A stretch of 64,000 bases of DNA from JALYOC01 sp036675345 (GTDB taxonomy: Bacteria > Myxococcota > Myxococcia > Myxococcales > Myxococcaceae), in NCBI GenBank assembly GCA_036675345.1, contig JAKFFE010000041.1, positions 35,082 through 99,081 on the forward strand. The letters run 5' to 3'. The position numbers were made by a program, and so were the translations under genes. Each line of letters opens with the position of its first letter. Positions within the stretch are counted from its first letter, which is position 1. Shown here in pieces: positions 28,565 to 36,705 of the stretch. The notes below the pieces were generated by a model. The model saw nothing but the letters and a program-made list of their open reading frames with translations, was not told where the DNA came from and did not search any database.

Positions 28565-31500
28565 ATGCTTGCGCGCCGATCCCTCCCCGCCGCCCTGGTC
28601 CTTCTCCTCTCCTTCCAGGCCCTCGCCGTCCCACCGGCAGAAGACCCGACCCAGCTGCTCGCGCGCGAGCATGGACAGCAGGCGATCGACCAGGCGGGTT
28701 CTCCCCGCGCGGTGGCCTCGCTGGCCCGGCTGCACGCGCTGCGCGACGAGCTGGAGGACCTCTCGGTGCTGGGGCAGACGTACACCACCGTGCTGGCCCG
28801 GCGCCGGTCGGATCCGTTCGTGCGCACCGCGGCCCGGCTGTACCTGATGGACCTGGAGCGGGCCCGGGGCCGGATGAACCGCGCCGCCGAGCTGGGCGCC
28901 GAGCTGGGGTTCCTCACCGACTTCTATGTGCTGGGCTCCTTCGACAACGAGGGGAAGGCCGGCTGCGCCACCGACTTCGGGCCGGAGGCCAACGCGGATC
29001 TGTCCGCCAGGTTCCAGGTCCAGGGCCGGGAGACCGGGTGGCGCAAGCTGCCGGTGAAGTCGGAGGGCGGCTACGTGGATTTGGGCACCGCGCTGCGCCC
29101 CAACCACGAGGCGGTGGCCTACGCGCTGACCTATCTGGAGGCCTCCTCGGACACCCGGGTCAACCTGGGAGTGGGCACCTCCGGTGGGTTCAAGCTGTTC
29201 GTCAACGGCCAGCTGGCCGCCTCCTCCGACGACTACAACCTGCCCCGTCCGGATCAGCACCGGGTCTCGGTGCGGCTGGGCAAGGGCGCCAACCGGATCC
29301 TGCTCAAGGTCTGCCAGGAGCGCGGCCCGCTGGGGTTCTACCTGCGCCAGGACGCCGGCCCCTCCGGCACCGCGGTGCTGCCCGCCACCACCCCGGCGAC
29401 GGTGAGGCTCTCGCCCCAGCCCCAGCAGCTGCCCACCCTGACCCGGGCGGTGGCCGCGCTGGTGAAGGCCAACCCCAACGACGCCGGGCTGCGCAGCGAC
29501 TACGCCACGGTGCTGGAGTCCTTCCGGGCCTTCGATCAGCGGGAGCACACCGACGTGGCCGAGGCCGCCCGCGCCGCCGCGCTGGCCCCGGGAGATGCGC
29601 GGGTCCAGCGGGTGGCGGCGGAGCTGAACGTGGAGGACCACAACCTGCGCCGCCAGTATCTGGAGGCAGCGCTGGCGCTGGAGCCGGCCTCGGTGCACGC
29701 CCGGCTGGAGCTGGCGGAGCTGGAGCTGGAGCGCAACCACCCGGAGCGCGCGCTGGGGGTGCTGCAGCAGCTGGTCTCGGAGAAGCCCACCCTGGCCCGG
29801 GCGCGGGTGCTGCTGGCCCGGACCTATGAAGAGCTGGGGGAGCTGGCCAAAAGCTCGCTGATCCTGGAGCAGGCGCTGCGGGATCTCCCCCGCGCGCCCA
29901 GCGTGCTCAACCCGGCGGTGCGCGCCTCCCGTCGGCTGGACCGTCCCGGCGAGGCGATTGATCGCCTGCGGGTGGCGGTGGCCCTGCGCTTCGACGACGT
30001 GGGCAACCGGGCGATGCTGGCCTCGATGCTGGCGGACGTGGGCCGGGTGGACGACGCGGTCCGCGAGCTGGAGCGGGCGCTGACCCTGGCCCCGTTCGAC
30101 AACGGGCTGCGGGTGAACCTTGCGCAGCTGCTGGCCGCCAACGGGAAGATCGACCGGGCGGAGGAGATCTTCGCCCAGGCCCGGGCGCTGTCCCCCGACG
30201 AGCCGGATCTCTACGAGCATCAGGGCCGCGCCCTGCTGCACGCGAACCGCAAGGAGGAGGCGCTGGCCTCCTTCGAGCAGTCGCTGGTGCTGCGCCCCCA
30301 GAACCCCACCCTCAAGGAGGCGGTGCGCTGGCTGAAGGGCGAGGGCACCGGGCTGGGCACCCAGTACCTGGTGGAGGTCACCCCCGCGCTCTCCAAGCAG
30401 GCCGACGCGTTTGCCGGCGAGGACGCGGTGTACCTGGTGGACAACAGCTACATCCGGGTCCAGCCCACCGGGCTCTCCTCACGGCTGCACCAGGTGGCGG
30501 TGAAGGTCTACAGCCAGCGTGGGGTGGACGCCTGGCGCAGCTACCCCATCACCTACTCTCCCAACCGGCAGGAGGTGCGGATCCTCAAGGCCCGGATCAC
30601 CAAGCCGGACGGGTCGGTGGTGGAGAGCTACGGCGACGCGGACCGGAACATCAACGAGCCGTGGAGCGGGATGTATTACGACGCGCGGGCCCGGGTGCTG
30701 TCCTTCCCCTCGCTGGCCGCCGGCGACGTGCTGGAGCTGCAGTACCGCCTGGAGGACACCGCGCAGGAGAACCTGCTCTCCGACTACTGGGGAGACGTGG
30801 ACTACGTGCAGAGCACCTCCCCGAAGCTGAAGTACCGCTTCCAGGTGGACATGCCCAAGAACCGGCCCCTGTACTGGAACAAGACCAAGCTGGGCGCCGG
30901 GATCCACCACGAGGAGGAGCCCACCGCGGAGGGCCGGGTGGTCTACCACTGGGGCGCGGAGAACGTCTCCAAGGTGGTCCCGGAGCCGATGATGCCCGGC
31001 TGGGCGGAGGTGGTGACCACCCTGCACGTGTCCACCTACCAGACCTGGGAGCAGGTGGGCCGCTACTACTGGGGCCTGGTCCGCGACCAGCTGACCCCCA
31101 ACGACGAGCTGCGCAACACCGTGGAGCAGGTGCTGGCCAAGGTGGACCGCAAGGATCAGTTCGCGGTGGTGCAGGCGATCTACGGCTTCGTGGTCACCAA
31201 CACCCGCTACGTGGCGCTGGAGTTCGGGATCCACGGGTTCAAGCCCTACCGGGTGGACCGGGTGCTGGCCCGCCGCTTCGGTGACTGCAAGGACAAGGCG
31301 TCGCTGATCCACGCGATGCTCAAGGTGGCCGGGGTGGACAGCCGGTTGGTGCTGCTGCGGATGCGCCACCTGGGATCGATCGGCGAAGAGCCCGCCTCGC
31401 TGGCGGCGTTCAACCACGCCATCGTGTGGATCCCCCAGTTCGACCTGTACCTGGACGGGACCGCCGAGTTCCACGGGGCCAAGGAGCTGCCCACCGCGGA

Positions 31501-32224
31501 CCGGGTGGCGAACGTGTTGATCGTCGAGCCGGAGAAGAAGAGCACCTTCCTCACCACCCCGGAGGCCCTGGCCTCGGACAACGTCACCACCCTGAACCTG
31601 GAGGTGGCGCTGCGAGCCGACGGCAGCGCCCAGCTCAAGGGCACCAACCTGGTGCAGGGGGAGGACGCGCCGGACTACCGCCGCGCCTACCAGGCCCAGC
31701 ACACCCGCAAGGCGAACCTGGAGCAGTCCTGGTCGCGCAGCTTCCCCGGGCTGACCGTGCAGGAGATCTCGCTCAGCGACCTGACCCAGCTGGAGTCCAA
31801 CGTGGAGCTGGGCTTCACGATGGTGGCGCCGAGGTACGCGGAGTCCTCCCCCACCACCCTGCGCTTCCACCCGTTTGGGTCAGGGCGCGGCTACACCCAG
31901 TCCCTGGCCCCGCTGGCCGAGCGCAGCTTCGACCTGGTGACCTCCTCCCCCTGGACCCACCGCTTCCGCTACAGCTACGCGCTGCCCGCGGGCTTCACTC
32001 CCTCCGGAGCCTTCCAGCACAAGGATGAGTCCCCGTTCGGGCACCTGAAGATGGACTGCAAGGAGGACGGGCCCAAGCTGCTCTGCGAGGGCGAGCTGGC
32101 GATGTCCGCCACCCGGATCAAGGCCGCGGACTACCCGAAGTTCCGCGCCTTCCTCGGCCGGGTGGATCAGGCGTTCAGCCGGAAGATCCAGCTGAGCGGG
32201 GCGCCGACCACCGCCGGGAGGTAG
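28565..32224 (+). CDS. secreted TPR/DUF3857/transglutaminase protein
   Basis: A 1219-residue protein from the ATG at 28565 with signal peptide SLPAALVLLLSFQALA. The N-terminal third has a PA14-like beta segment, then many tetratricopeptide repeats (about 330-600). DUF3857 follows (about 615-790), then a transglutaminase-like core with a complete Cys-His-Asp triad: Cys908 in RRFGDCKDKA, His951 in NHAIVW and Asp964 in YLDGTAE. The C-terminal part is the beta-rich domain usual for this architecture. It likely acts in the periplasm or on the cell surface; the substrate is unknown. A paralogue of the same plan lies at 59.1 kb. Confidence 0.88.
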   Translation: MLARRSLPAALVLLLSFQALAVPPAEDPTQLLAREHGQQAIDQAGSPRAVASLARLHALRDELEDLSVLGQTYTTVLARRRSDPFVRTAARLYLMDLERARGRMNRAAELGAELGFLTDFYVLGSFDNEGKAGCATDFGPEANADLSARFQVQGRETGWRKLPVKSEGGYVDLGTALRPNHEAVAYALTYLEASSDTRVNLGVGTSGGFKLFVNGQLAASSDDYNLPRPDQHRVSVRLGKGANRILLKVCQERGPLGFYLRQDAGPSGTAVLPATTPATVRLSPQPQQLPTLTRAVAALVKANPNDAGLRSDYATVLESFRAFDQREHTDVAEAARAAALAPGDARVQRVAAELNVEDHNLRRQYLEAALALEPASVHARLELAELELERNHPERALGVLQQLVSEKPTLARARVLLARTYEELGELAKSSLILEQALRDLPRAPSVLNPAVRASRRLDRPGEAIDRLRVAVALRFDDVGNRAMLASMLADVGRVDDAVRELERALTLAPFDNGLRVNLAQLLAANGKIDRAEEIFAQARALSPDEPDLYEHQGRALLHANRKEEALASFEQSLVLRPQNPTLKEAVRWLKGEGTGLGTQYLVEVTPALSKQADAFAGEDAVYLVDNSYIRVQPTGLSSRLHQVAVKVYSQRGVDAWRSYPITYSPNRQEVRILKARITKPDGSVVESYGDADRNINEPWSGMYYDARARVLSFPSLAAGDVLELQYRLEDTAQENLLSDYWGDVDYVQSTSPKLKYRFQVDMPKNRPLYWNKTKLGAGIHHEEEPTAEGRVVYHWGAENVSKVVPEPMMPGWAEVVTTLHVSTYQTWEQVGRYYWGLVRDQLTPNDELRNTVEQVLAKVDRKDQFAVVQAIYGFVVTNTRYVALEFGIHGFKPYRVDRVLARRFGDCKDKASLIHAMLKVAGVDSRLVLLRMRHLGSIGEEPASLAAFNHAIVWIPQFDLYLDGTAEFHGAKELPTADRVANVLIVEPEKKSTFLTTPEALASDNVTTLNLEVALRADGSAQLKGTNLVQGEDAPDYRRAYQAQHTRKANLEQSWSRSFPGLTVQEISLSDLTQLESNVELGFTMVAPRYAESSPTTLRFHPFGSGRGYTQSLAPLAERSFDLVTSSPWTHRFRYSYALPAGFTPSGAFQHKDESPFGHLKMDCKEDGPKLLCEGELAMSATRIKAADYPKFRAFLGRVDQAFSRKIQLSGAPTTAGR

Positions 32225-32268
32225 AGCCTCGGCGTCCCGGGCAGGGTGGGCTACTGTCCGTTCACCCT

Positions 32269-32532
32269 GTGTCGTCCGTCCGAATCGCAGCCGCTGTCCT
32301 CCTGTGCCTGGTGGGGGCCTGGCTCATGGCCGGGAACCTCTGGCTGGTCGCGCGGTGGCTGCTGCGCCGGAAGCAGGCGTCGTTGATCCCGCTGCTCGGC
32401 GGTCTGAGCGGAGCAGCGGGGCTGGCGCTGTCCCAGAGCACGCCGACCGGGCTCTGGTTGCTCCCCCTGGCGATCGATCCTGGCTGCCTGCCGCTGGCCA
32501 TCTCCTCGGGTGTCGCCTGGGTACGCAGATAG
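32269..32532 (+). CDS. small membrane protein
   Basis: A protein of about 87 residues from a GTG at 32269 with two to three hydrophobic segments (IAAAVLLCLVGAWLMAGNLW, SLIPLLGGLSGAAGLAL, GLWLLPLAIDPGCLPLAI). An RR-rich loop (RWLLRRKQ) would face the cytoplasm. It follows the transglutaminase gene by 44 bases. No family is recognised and the start has no clear ribosome site, so it could be a chance hydrophobic frame. Confidence 0.5.
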   Translation: MSSVRIAAAVLLCLVGAWLMAGNLWLVARWLLRRKQASLIPLLGGLSGAAGLALSQSTPTGLWLLPLAIDPGCLPLAISSGVAWVRR

Positions 32533-32682
32533 GCAGCCATCAGGGGTTGCCTGGGGGCGCTCGCCCTTCGGGTGCGGGAGGAAGGGGTGGGCGGTGAAGC
32601 ACCTTCCTCTCCATTCCTGAGGCCCTGGCTGAGCGGGGCGCCGACGGCCGCAGGGCGGTCGCCGCAGGCTTCTCGGTTCCGG

Positions 32683-32790
32683 CGCACCCGCGCACCCGCG
32701 CACCCGCGCACCCGCGCACCCGCGCACCCGCGCACCCGCGCACCCGCGCACCCGCGCACCCGCGCACCCGCGCACCCGCGCACCCGCGCA
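32683..32790. repeat. CGCACCCG octamer tandem repeat, 13.5 copies
   Basis: Thirteen perfect copies of CGCACCCG (32683-32786) plus a partial copy (CGCA, to 32790). Such arrays often change length by slippage. The unit is not a multiple of three, so it is not selected as protein code. Confidence 0.93.
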
Positions 32791-33188
32791 CGGCTGCCGC
32801 TGGATGAGATGAAACCGGCCGAGGTGTTCCACCGGGCCGTTGCGTTGACAGATTGAGCCCACCGCCGGAGGCCGGGGGTAGCCTGGTCTTCGGTGGACAC
32901 AGTTCTCCAGCACGGTTGGAGCGCGGCTCGCCCAGGCCGGTGAGCCCAACCCATCTGGTGCGAGAGGCCTCAGGGAGCGGTCAGGTTCCGCTTCGCCGCC
33001 CGGACCAGCTCCCTCAGCCACCATCACCGGCTTGGCCATCCCAGCACGACTGCCCTCTTCAACCTGCGCACAGGCTCCGGAGCCCGGACGCCTGTGTAGG
33101 GCGACAACAAAACTGACACCCTCTCGACCACCTCACCAAGCTGCGCTTGCGGCACCTCGCTGAGCGGCTCGCGAGGGGGTCAGAAATT

Positions 33189-33717
33189 GCTGTCGCCTGA
33201 CAGCCTGGGCCACCCACGATCGTTAGTGCCCATCGCTGCAGATTGCCGCCGGGGACAGTCTGCTGCGACGAAGAAGCCCGGACCCTCGCAGCAGATTGTC
33301 TCCCCGTGCAGTTTGCTGCGATGGCTGCCAACCACTGCCGGTTCTCGTCGCCTGTCCCGGCCTCCATCAAGGTCCACACCGGGCTCTACTCCTCGCAGGT
33401 GGACCCGCCGCTTTGGATGACCAGAAAGGAGGGTTGGTCTTTCGGTCGCCCCCCGTGGGCACAGCCACGGCTCTCTGGGAATTCTGTTGTGGGTTCCGGA
33501 AAGACGGCCCGTCCATTCCGGAAGATGTGGCCGGTTCGGTCGGCACTTTCCGGAGTTCACGTCTCGAGGCTCTGGAAGCTGCGTCGGTACAGTTCCTTGG
33601 GGGAACTTTGTCTCTGGAGACAAGTTCCACGGCCATTTGGGCCGAAAACCGGGGGGGAGATTGTCACTGCGGACAATGTGCCCTCAGGCGCACCTCCGGG
33701 AGGGAGCCTCCCTGAGG
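33189..33717. repeat. cluster of inverted repeats (hairpin island)
   Basis: Inverted repeats: GCTGTC/GACAGC (33189-33204, loop 4); an imperfect 38-base stem (33230-33267 with 33287-33324, 29 of 38 positions pairing, loop 19); GGAACTTTGTCT/AGACAAGTTCC (33602-33628, loop CTGG); ATTGTC/GACAAT (33660-33677, loop 6); and a GC-rich stem CCTCAGG/CCTGAGG (33682-33717) that also contains GGGAGG/CCTCCC. Three TTCCGGA(A) palindromes lie at 33494, 33516 and 33548. Most share the core GACA/TGTC. Function unknown; a small-RNA locus or a decayed REP-like element is possible. Confidence 0.6.
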
Positions 33718-33797
33718 CCGGACTCCCCCTCCGGGGACGCTGCGAGCACCCCAGTCCTCCTCTTCTTCTGAGAACTCTAGCCCGGGCCCTGGCTCGG

Positions 33798-33855
<58 letters not shown>

Positions 33856-33860
33856 CAGCC

Positions 33861-33893
33861 AAACAAAAAGGGCCCACCCGGAGGTGAGCCCTT
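33861..33893 (-). terminator. intrinsic terminator of the minus-strand PilZ gene
   Basis: On the minus strand AAGGGCTCACC pairs with GGTGGGCCCTT (one mismatch, loop TCCG) and is followed by TTTGTTT, directly downstream of the stop at 33918. This is a classical rho-independent form. Confidence 0.75.
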
Positions 33894-33917
33894 GGCACTT
33901 TCAGCGGTCCGCTCCAA

Positions 33918-36398
33918 CTACTGGGCGTCGCGCGCTTCGTCGACGTACTGGCCCTTGGGGAACCACTGCACGTAGCGGCGGTACTCGGCGCGGGCGGAGC
34001 TGGACTTGCCCACCGCGTCGAAGCAGCGGGCGCGCATGATCATCGCCTTGCTCTTGCGGGCTGCCGAGGTGCCGGAGGTGATGATCGTCCCCATGTCATC
34101 CAGGTACTGGCTGCAGTTGCCGCCGTTGTCCACGGCGCGCTCGGCGCGGTTGAGGATGTCGATCTCCTGCTTGGGATCCATGGTGGTGGCCGCGGCCACC
34201 TGGGTCTCGCCGGCAGTGGTCGTGGTGCTGGCCTTGTCCGCAGCGGCCTTGGCGTCGGCCGCGGCCTTCGCATCCGCCGCAGCCTGGGCGTCCGCTGCCG
34301 CCTTCGCATCCGCAGCGGTCTTGGCGGCGGCCGCGGACTTCGCATCCGCGGCGGTCTTGGCGTCGGCGAGGGTCTTGGCGTCGGCCGCAGCCTTCGCCTC
34401 CGCTGCGGTCTTGGCGTCAGCAGCAGTCTTGGCATCGGCAGCAGTCTTCGCCTCCGCGGCAGTCTTGGCGTCCGCGGCAGTCTTGGCGTCCGCGGCAGTC
34501 TGGGCGTCCGCGGCAGTCTGGGCGTCCGCGGCAGTCTGGGCGTCGGCGGCGGTCTTGGCGTCCGCAGCAGCCTTGGCGTCCGCAGCAGTCTTCGCGTCCG
34601 CAGCAGTCTTCGCGTCGGCAGCAGCCTTGGCGTCCGCAGCAGCCTTCGCATCCGCTCCGGTCTTGCCCTCTTCGGCAGCCTTCGCATCCGCTGCAGTCTT
34701 GGCGTCAGCGGCGGACTTCGCCTCCGCAGCAGTCTTGGCGTCGGCAGCGCTCTTCGCGTCCGCCGCGGACTTCGCGTCGTTGGCGCTCCTGCCCTCGTCG
34801 GCAGCCTTCGCCTCCGCGGCACCCATCCCGTCCGCGGCGCCCTTCACCCCAGCCATCCCCTTCGCATCGGACCCGGCCGCGGCCTCTCCCGTCGCCTGCT
34901 CCACCGCGGCCTCGTCCAGTCCGGGGATCGAGATCGGCACCTTCTTGGCGATCACGATTCCAGCTCCGGCTCCCAGCACTGCCATCACCAGCGCGGTCAC
35001 CAGCACCCCTCCGAACCCGGACTTCTTCGGCTCCTCTGCTCCAATGCTGATCGGCGGCGGGGCGACCGGTGCGGGGGCGGCGACGGGCCGGGCGGTGAAC
35101 GGATGGTTCGGCTGTTGCCTGGCCAGCTCGGTCAGTGCGGACTCCACCTCCGCGGCATCTCCGGTGGCGTAGGCGGCCTGGGCCACCAGTGCCCATGGAT
35201 CTCCGAACAGCCGGGGAGCCCCTTCGGCGCGCTGCGCGGCGGCCTTCGCCTGCGCCAGCCACTCCGGGCTTCGGTGCTCGGCGGCGATCGACGCGGCCGC
35301 GGCCACCGCCAGCGAGGCCAGCGCCGGATCGGCGCTGTTGGACGCGAACTGGTAGGTCTCCGCCGCATTGCCCTGCAGCATCGCGCGCAGCGCGGCGGCC
35401 TCCGGAGCCTCCGGCGCGGGTGACCCTTGCTTCTCCACCTCCCGCACCGCGGCGTCCAGCCGGGTCACCAGGATCCGCCGCAGCCGGCCGGTCAGTGGGT
35501 CCGCGGACGCCCCGTCCAGCTGCAGCTGCTGGCGAATCCGCTGCGCCCCTGCCTGAGCCTGATCGACCGAAGCGCCGGGGCTGATCCCCAGCAAGGCGAA
35601 GGGACTGGAGGGATCGATCTCCAGCCTCTCCAGCAGCGCCGGATCCACGGTCACCGCCGCGGCGGAGGCCTGGGGCATCAGCGGCTGGGTGATCGGCCGA
35701 GCCGGCGCCGGGTTCGCCACCTGGGAGATCCGCGGCGGCGGATCGGGAGGAAGGGACCAGGAGGCAGGCCCCATCGGATCCGCGGGCGGCGGCATCCCTC
35801 CCGGGGAAGGCAGCGCCACCGCGTCCGGGTCCATGAAGCTGGGCGAGGACTGCATCGAGCCGCTGGGAGCAGGCAACGGGATCCCCAACGAGGGCATCGA
35901 CGGAGGCGCGGGCGGCGGGCCGTTGCCGGGAAGCGGAATCGCCCCCAGGTCCAGGTTGGCCAGGTTGGCGGGCACCTCCATCACCCGGGTGACCGCGGTG
36001 TCGTCCGGGGTCTTGGCCTGCTCGGCGTATTGCACCGGCCCCACCCCGGCGGGGATGGGGGGCGTCTCGCTAAAGGCCCCCGGCTGTCCGGCGAGGATGG
36101 TGGTGAGGAACAGCTGGCTCTTGTCGTCCAGCCCCAGGAATTTGAGCCCGATCCCGGAGGGACCGGCCCCGGTCTGCCCGGTGATGAAGTGGACGATCGC
36201 GCTGCCGTGCAGCAGCCGCTCACCGCTGGCCAGCTTGATGTCCAGGTTCACCAGCGTGCCCGGGGGCAACACCTTCTTGGCGCGCAGGTAGATGCCACCC
36301 CGGGTCACGTTGTCGCGGTAGCGAGCCACGAACTCATCGGCGGTAGCGAACGGGAGCTTCACTCCCAGCCCAACGGGGGCGGAGGTCGGATCGGCCAA
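33918..36398 (-). CDS. PilZ protein with membrane segment and Ala/Asp/Lys repeat
   Basis: About 826 residues from a TTG at 36398, which has AGGAAG at the right distance; an ATG at 36458 and a TTG at 36485 are alternatives. Numbers here count from 36485. A PilZ domain (about 38-140) opens the protein, with NVTRGGIYLRA as its loop. A Pro/Gly-rich linker follows, then a region with DnaJ-like helices (PSSPFALLGISPGAS, about 300-480) and one membrane helix (about 491-511). Next is a repeat of period six, ADAKTA (about 565-750), with Ala, Asp, Lys and Thr only, like the rigid helix of TolA. The C-terminal 100 residues look like a TPR-like cap with two Cys. It may bridge cytoplasm and outer envelope. 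Confidence 0.78.
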   Translation of the reverse strand: MADPTSAPVGLGVKLPFATADEFVARYRDNVTRGGIYLRAKKVLPPGTLVNLDIKLASGERLLHGSAIVHFITGQTGAGPSGIGLKFLGLDDKSQLFLTTILAGQPGAFSETPPIPAGVGPVQYAEQAKTPDDTAVTRVMEVPANLANLDLGAIPLPGNGPPPAPPSMPSLGIPLPAPSGSMQSSPSFMDPDAVALPSPGGMPPPADPMGPASWSLPPDPPPRISQVANPAPARPITQPLMPQASAAAVTVDPALLERLEIDPSSPFALLGISPGASVDQAQAGAQRIRQQLQLDGASADPLTGRLRRILVTRLDAAVREVEKQGSPAPEAPEAAALRAMLQGNAAETYQFASNSADPALASLAVAAAASIAAEHRSPEWLAQAKAAAQRAEGAPRLFGDPWALVAQAAYATGDAAEVESALTELARQQPNHPFTARPVAAPAPVAPPPISIGAEEPKKSGFGGVLVTALVMAVLGAGAGIVIAKKVPISIPGLDEAAVEQATGEAAAGSDAKGMAGVKGAADGMGAAEAKAADEGRSANDAKSAADAKSAADAKTAAEAKSAADAKTAADAKAAEEGKTGADAKAAADAKAAADAKTAADAKTAADAKAAADAKTAADAQTAADAQTAADAQTAADAKTAADAKTAAEAKTAADAKTAADAKTAAEAKAAADAKTLADAKTAADAKSAAAAKTAADAKAAADAQAAADAKAAADAKAAADKASTTTTAGETQVAAATTMDPKQEIDILNRAERAVDNGGNCSQYLDDMGTIITSGTSAARKSKAMIMRARCFDAVGKSSSARAEYRRYVQWFPKGQYVDEARDAQ

Positions 36399-36644
36399 GG
36401 TCTTCCTCAATGGCAAACGAGACCGCTCGACAACTCGCCGCGCGGCATGGGGGATCATTCTCGACCGCTTGGCCCCGGGGATCAAAGAAGGAGGCGAGGC
36501 TCGCTCGCTCCCCGGAGAAGCGGAAAACGCAGGGCCGACCGCTCCGGCCAGCAGGGGGTCCTTTCTGACGCAGTAGGCAAACTGAGGAGTTGTCCGGACT
36601 TAGAACGACCTGTAGCGAAACAGTGCAGATCTCGGCCGGCTGCC

Positions 36645-36662
36645 TTGCTTTCGTACAAGCAA
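36645..36662. promoter_or_regulatory. inverted repeat upstream of the M4 protease gene
   Basis: TTGCTT and AAGCAA flank six bases, centred about 50 bases upstream of the protease start. The symmetry suggests a protein-binding site. No regulator can be named. Confidence 0.3.
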
Positions 36663-36705
36663 TTCCCTAAAAGCCCGCCCGCCTCTTTCCCTCAGGGGGT
36701 TTCAC

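Noticed and set aside
32683..32790. Possible CRISPR array
   Set aside because: The eight-base unit repeats without spacers and there are no cas genes, so it is a microsatellite.
32251..33039. A 262-codon minus-strand frame across the octamer repeat
   Set aside because: Its middle is a read-through of the CGCACCCG array (GARVRGCA repeats). There is no ribosome site or domain.
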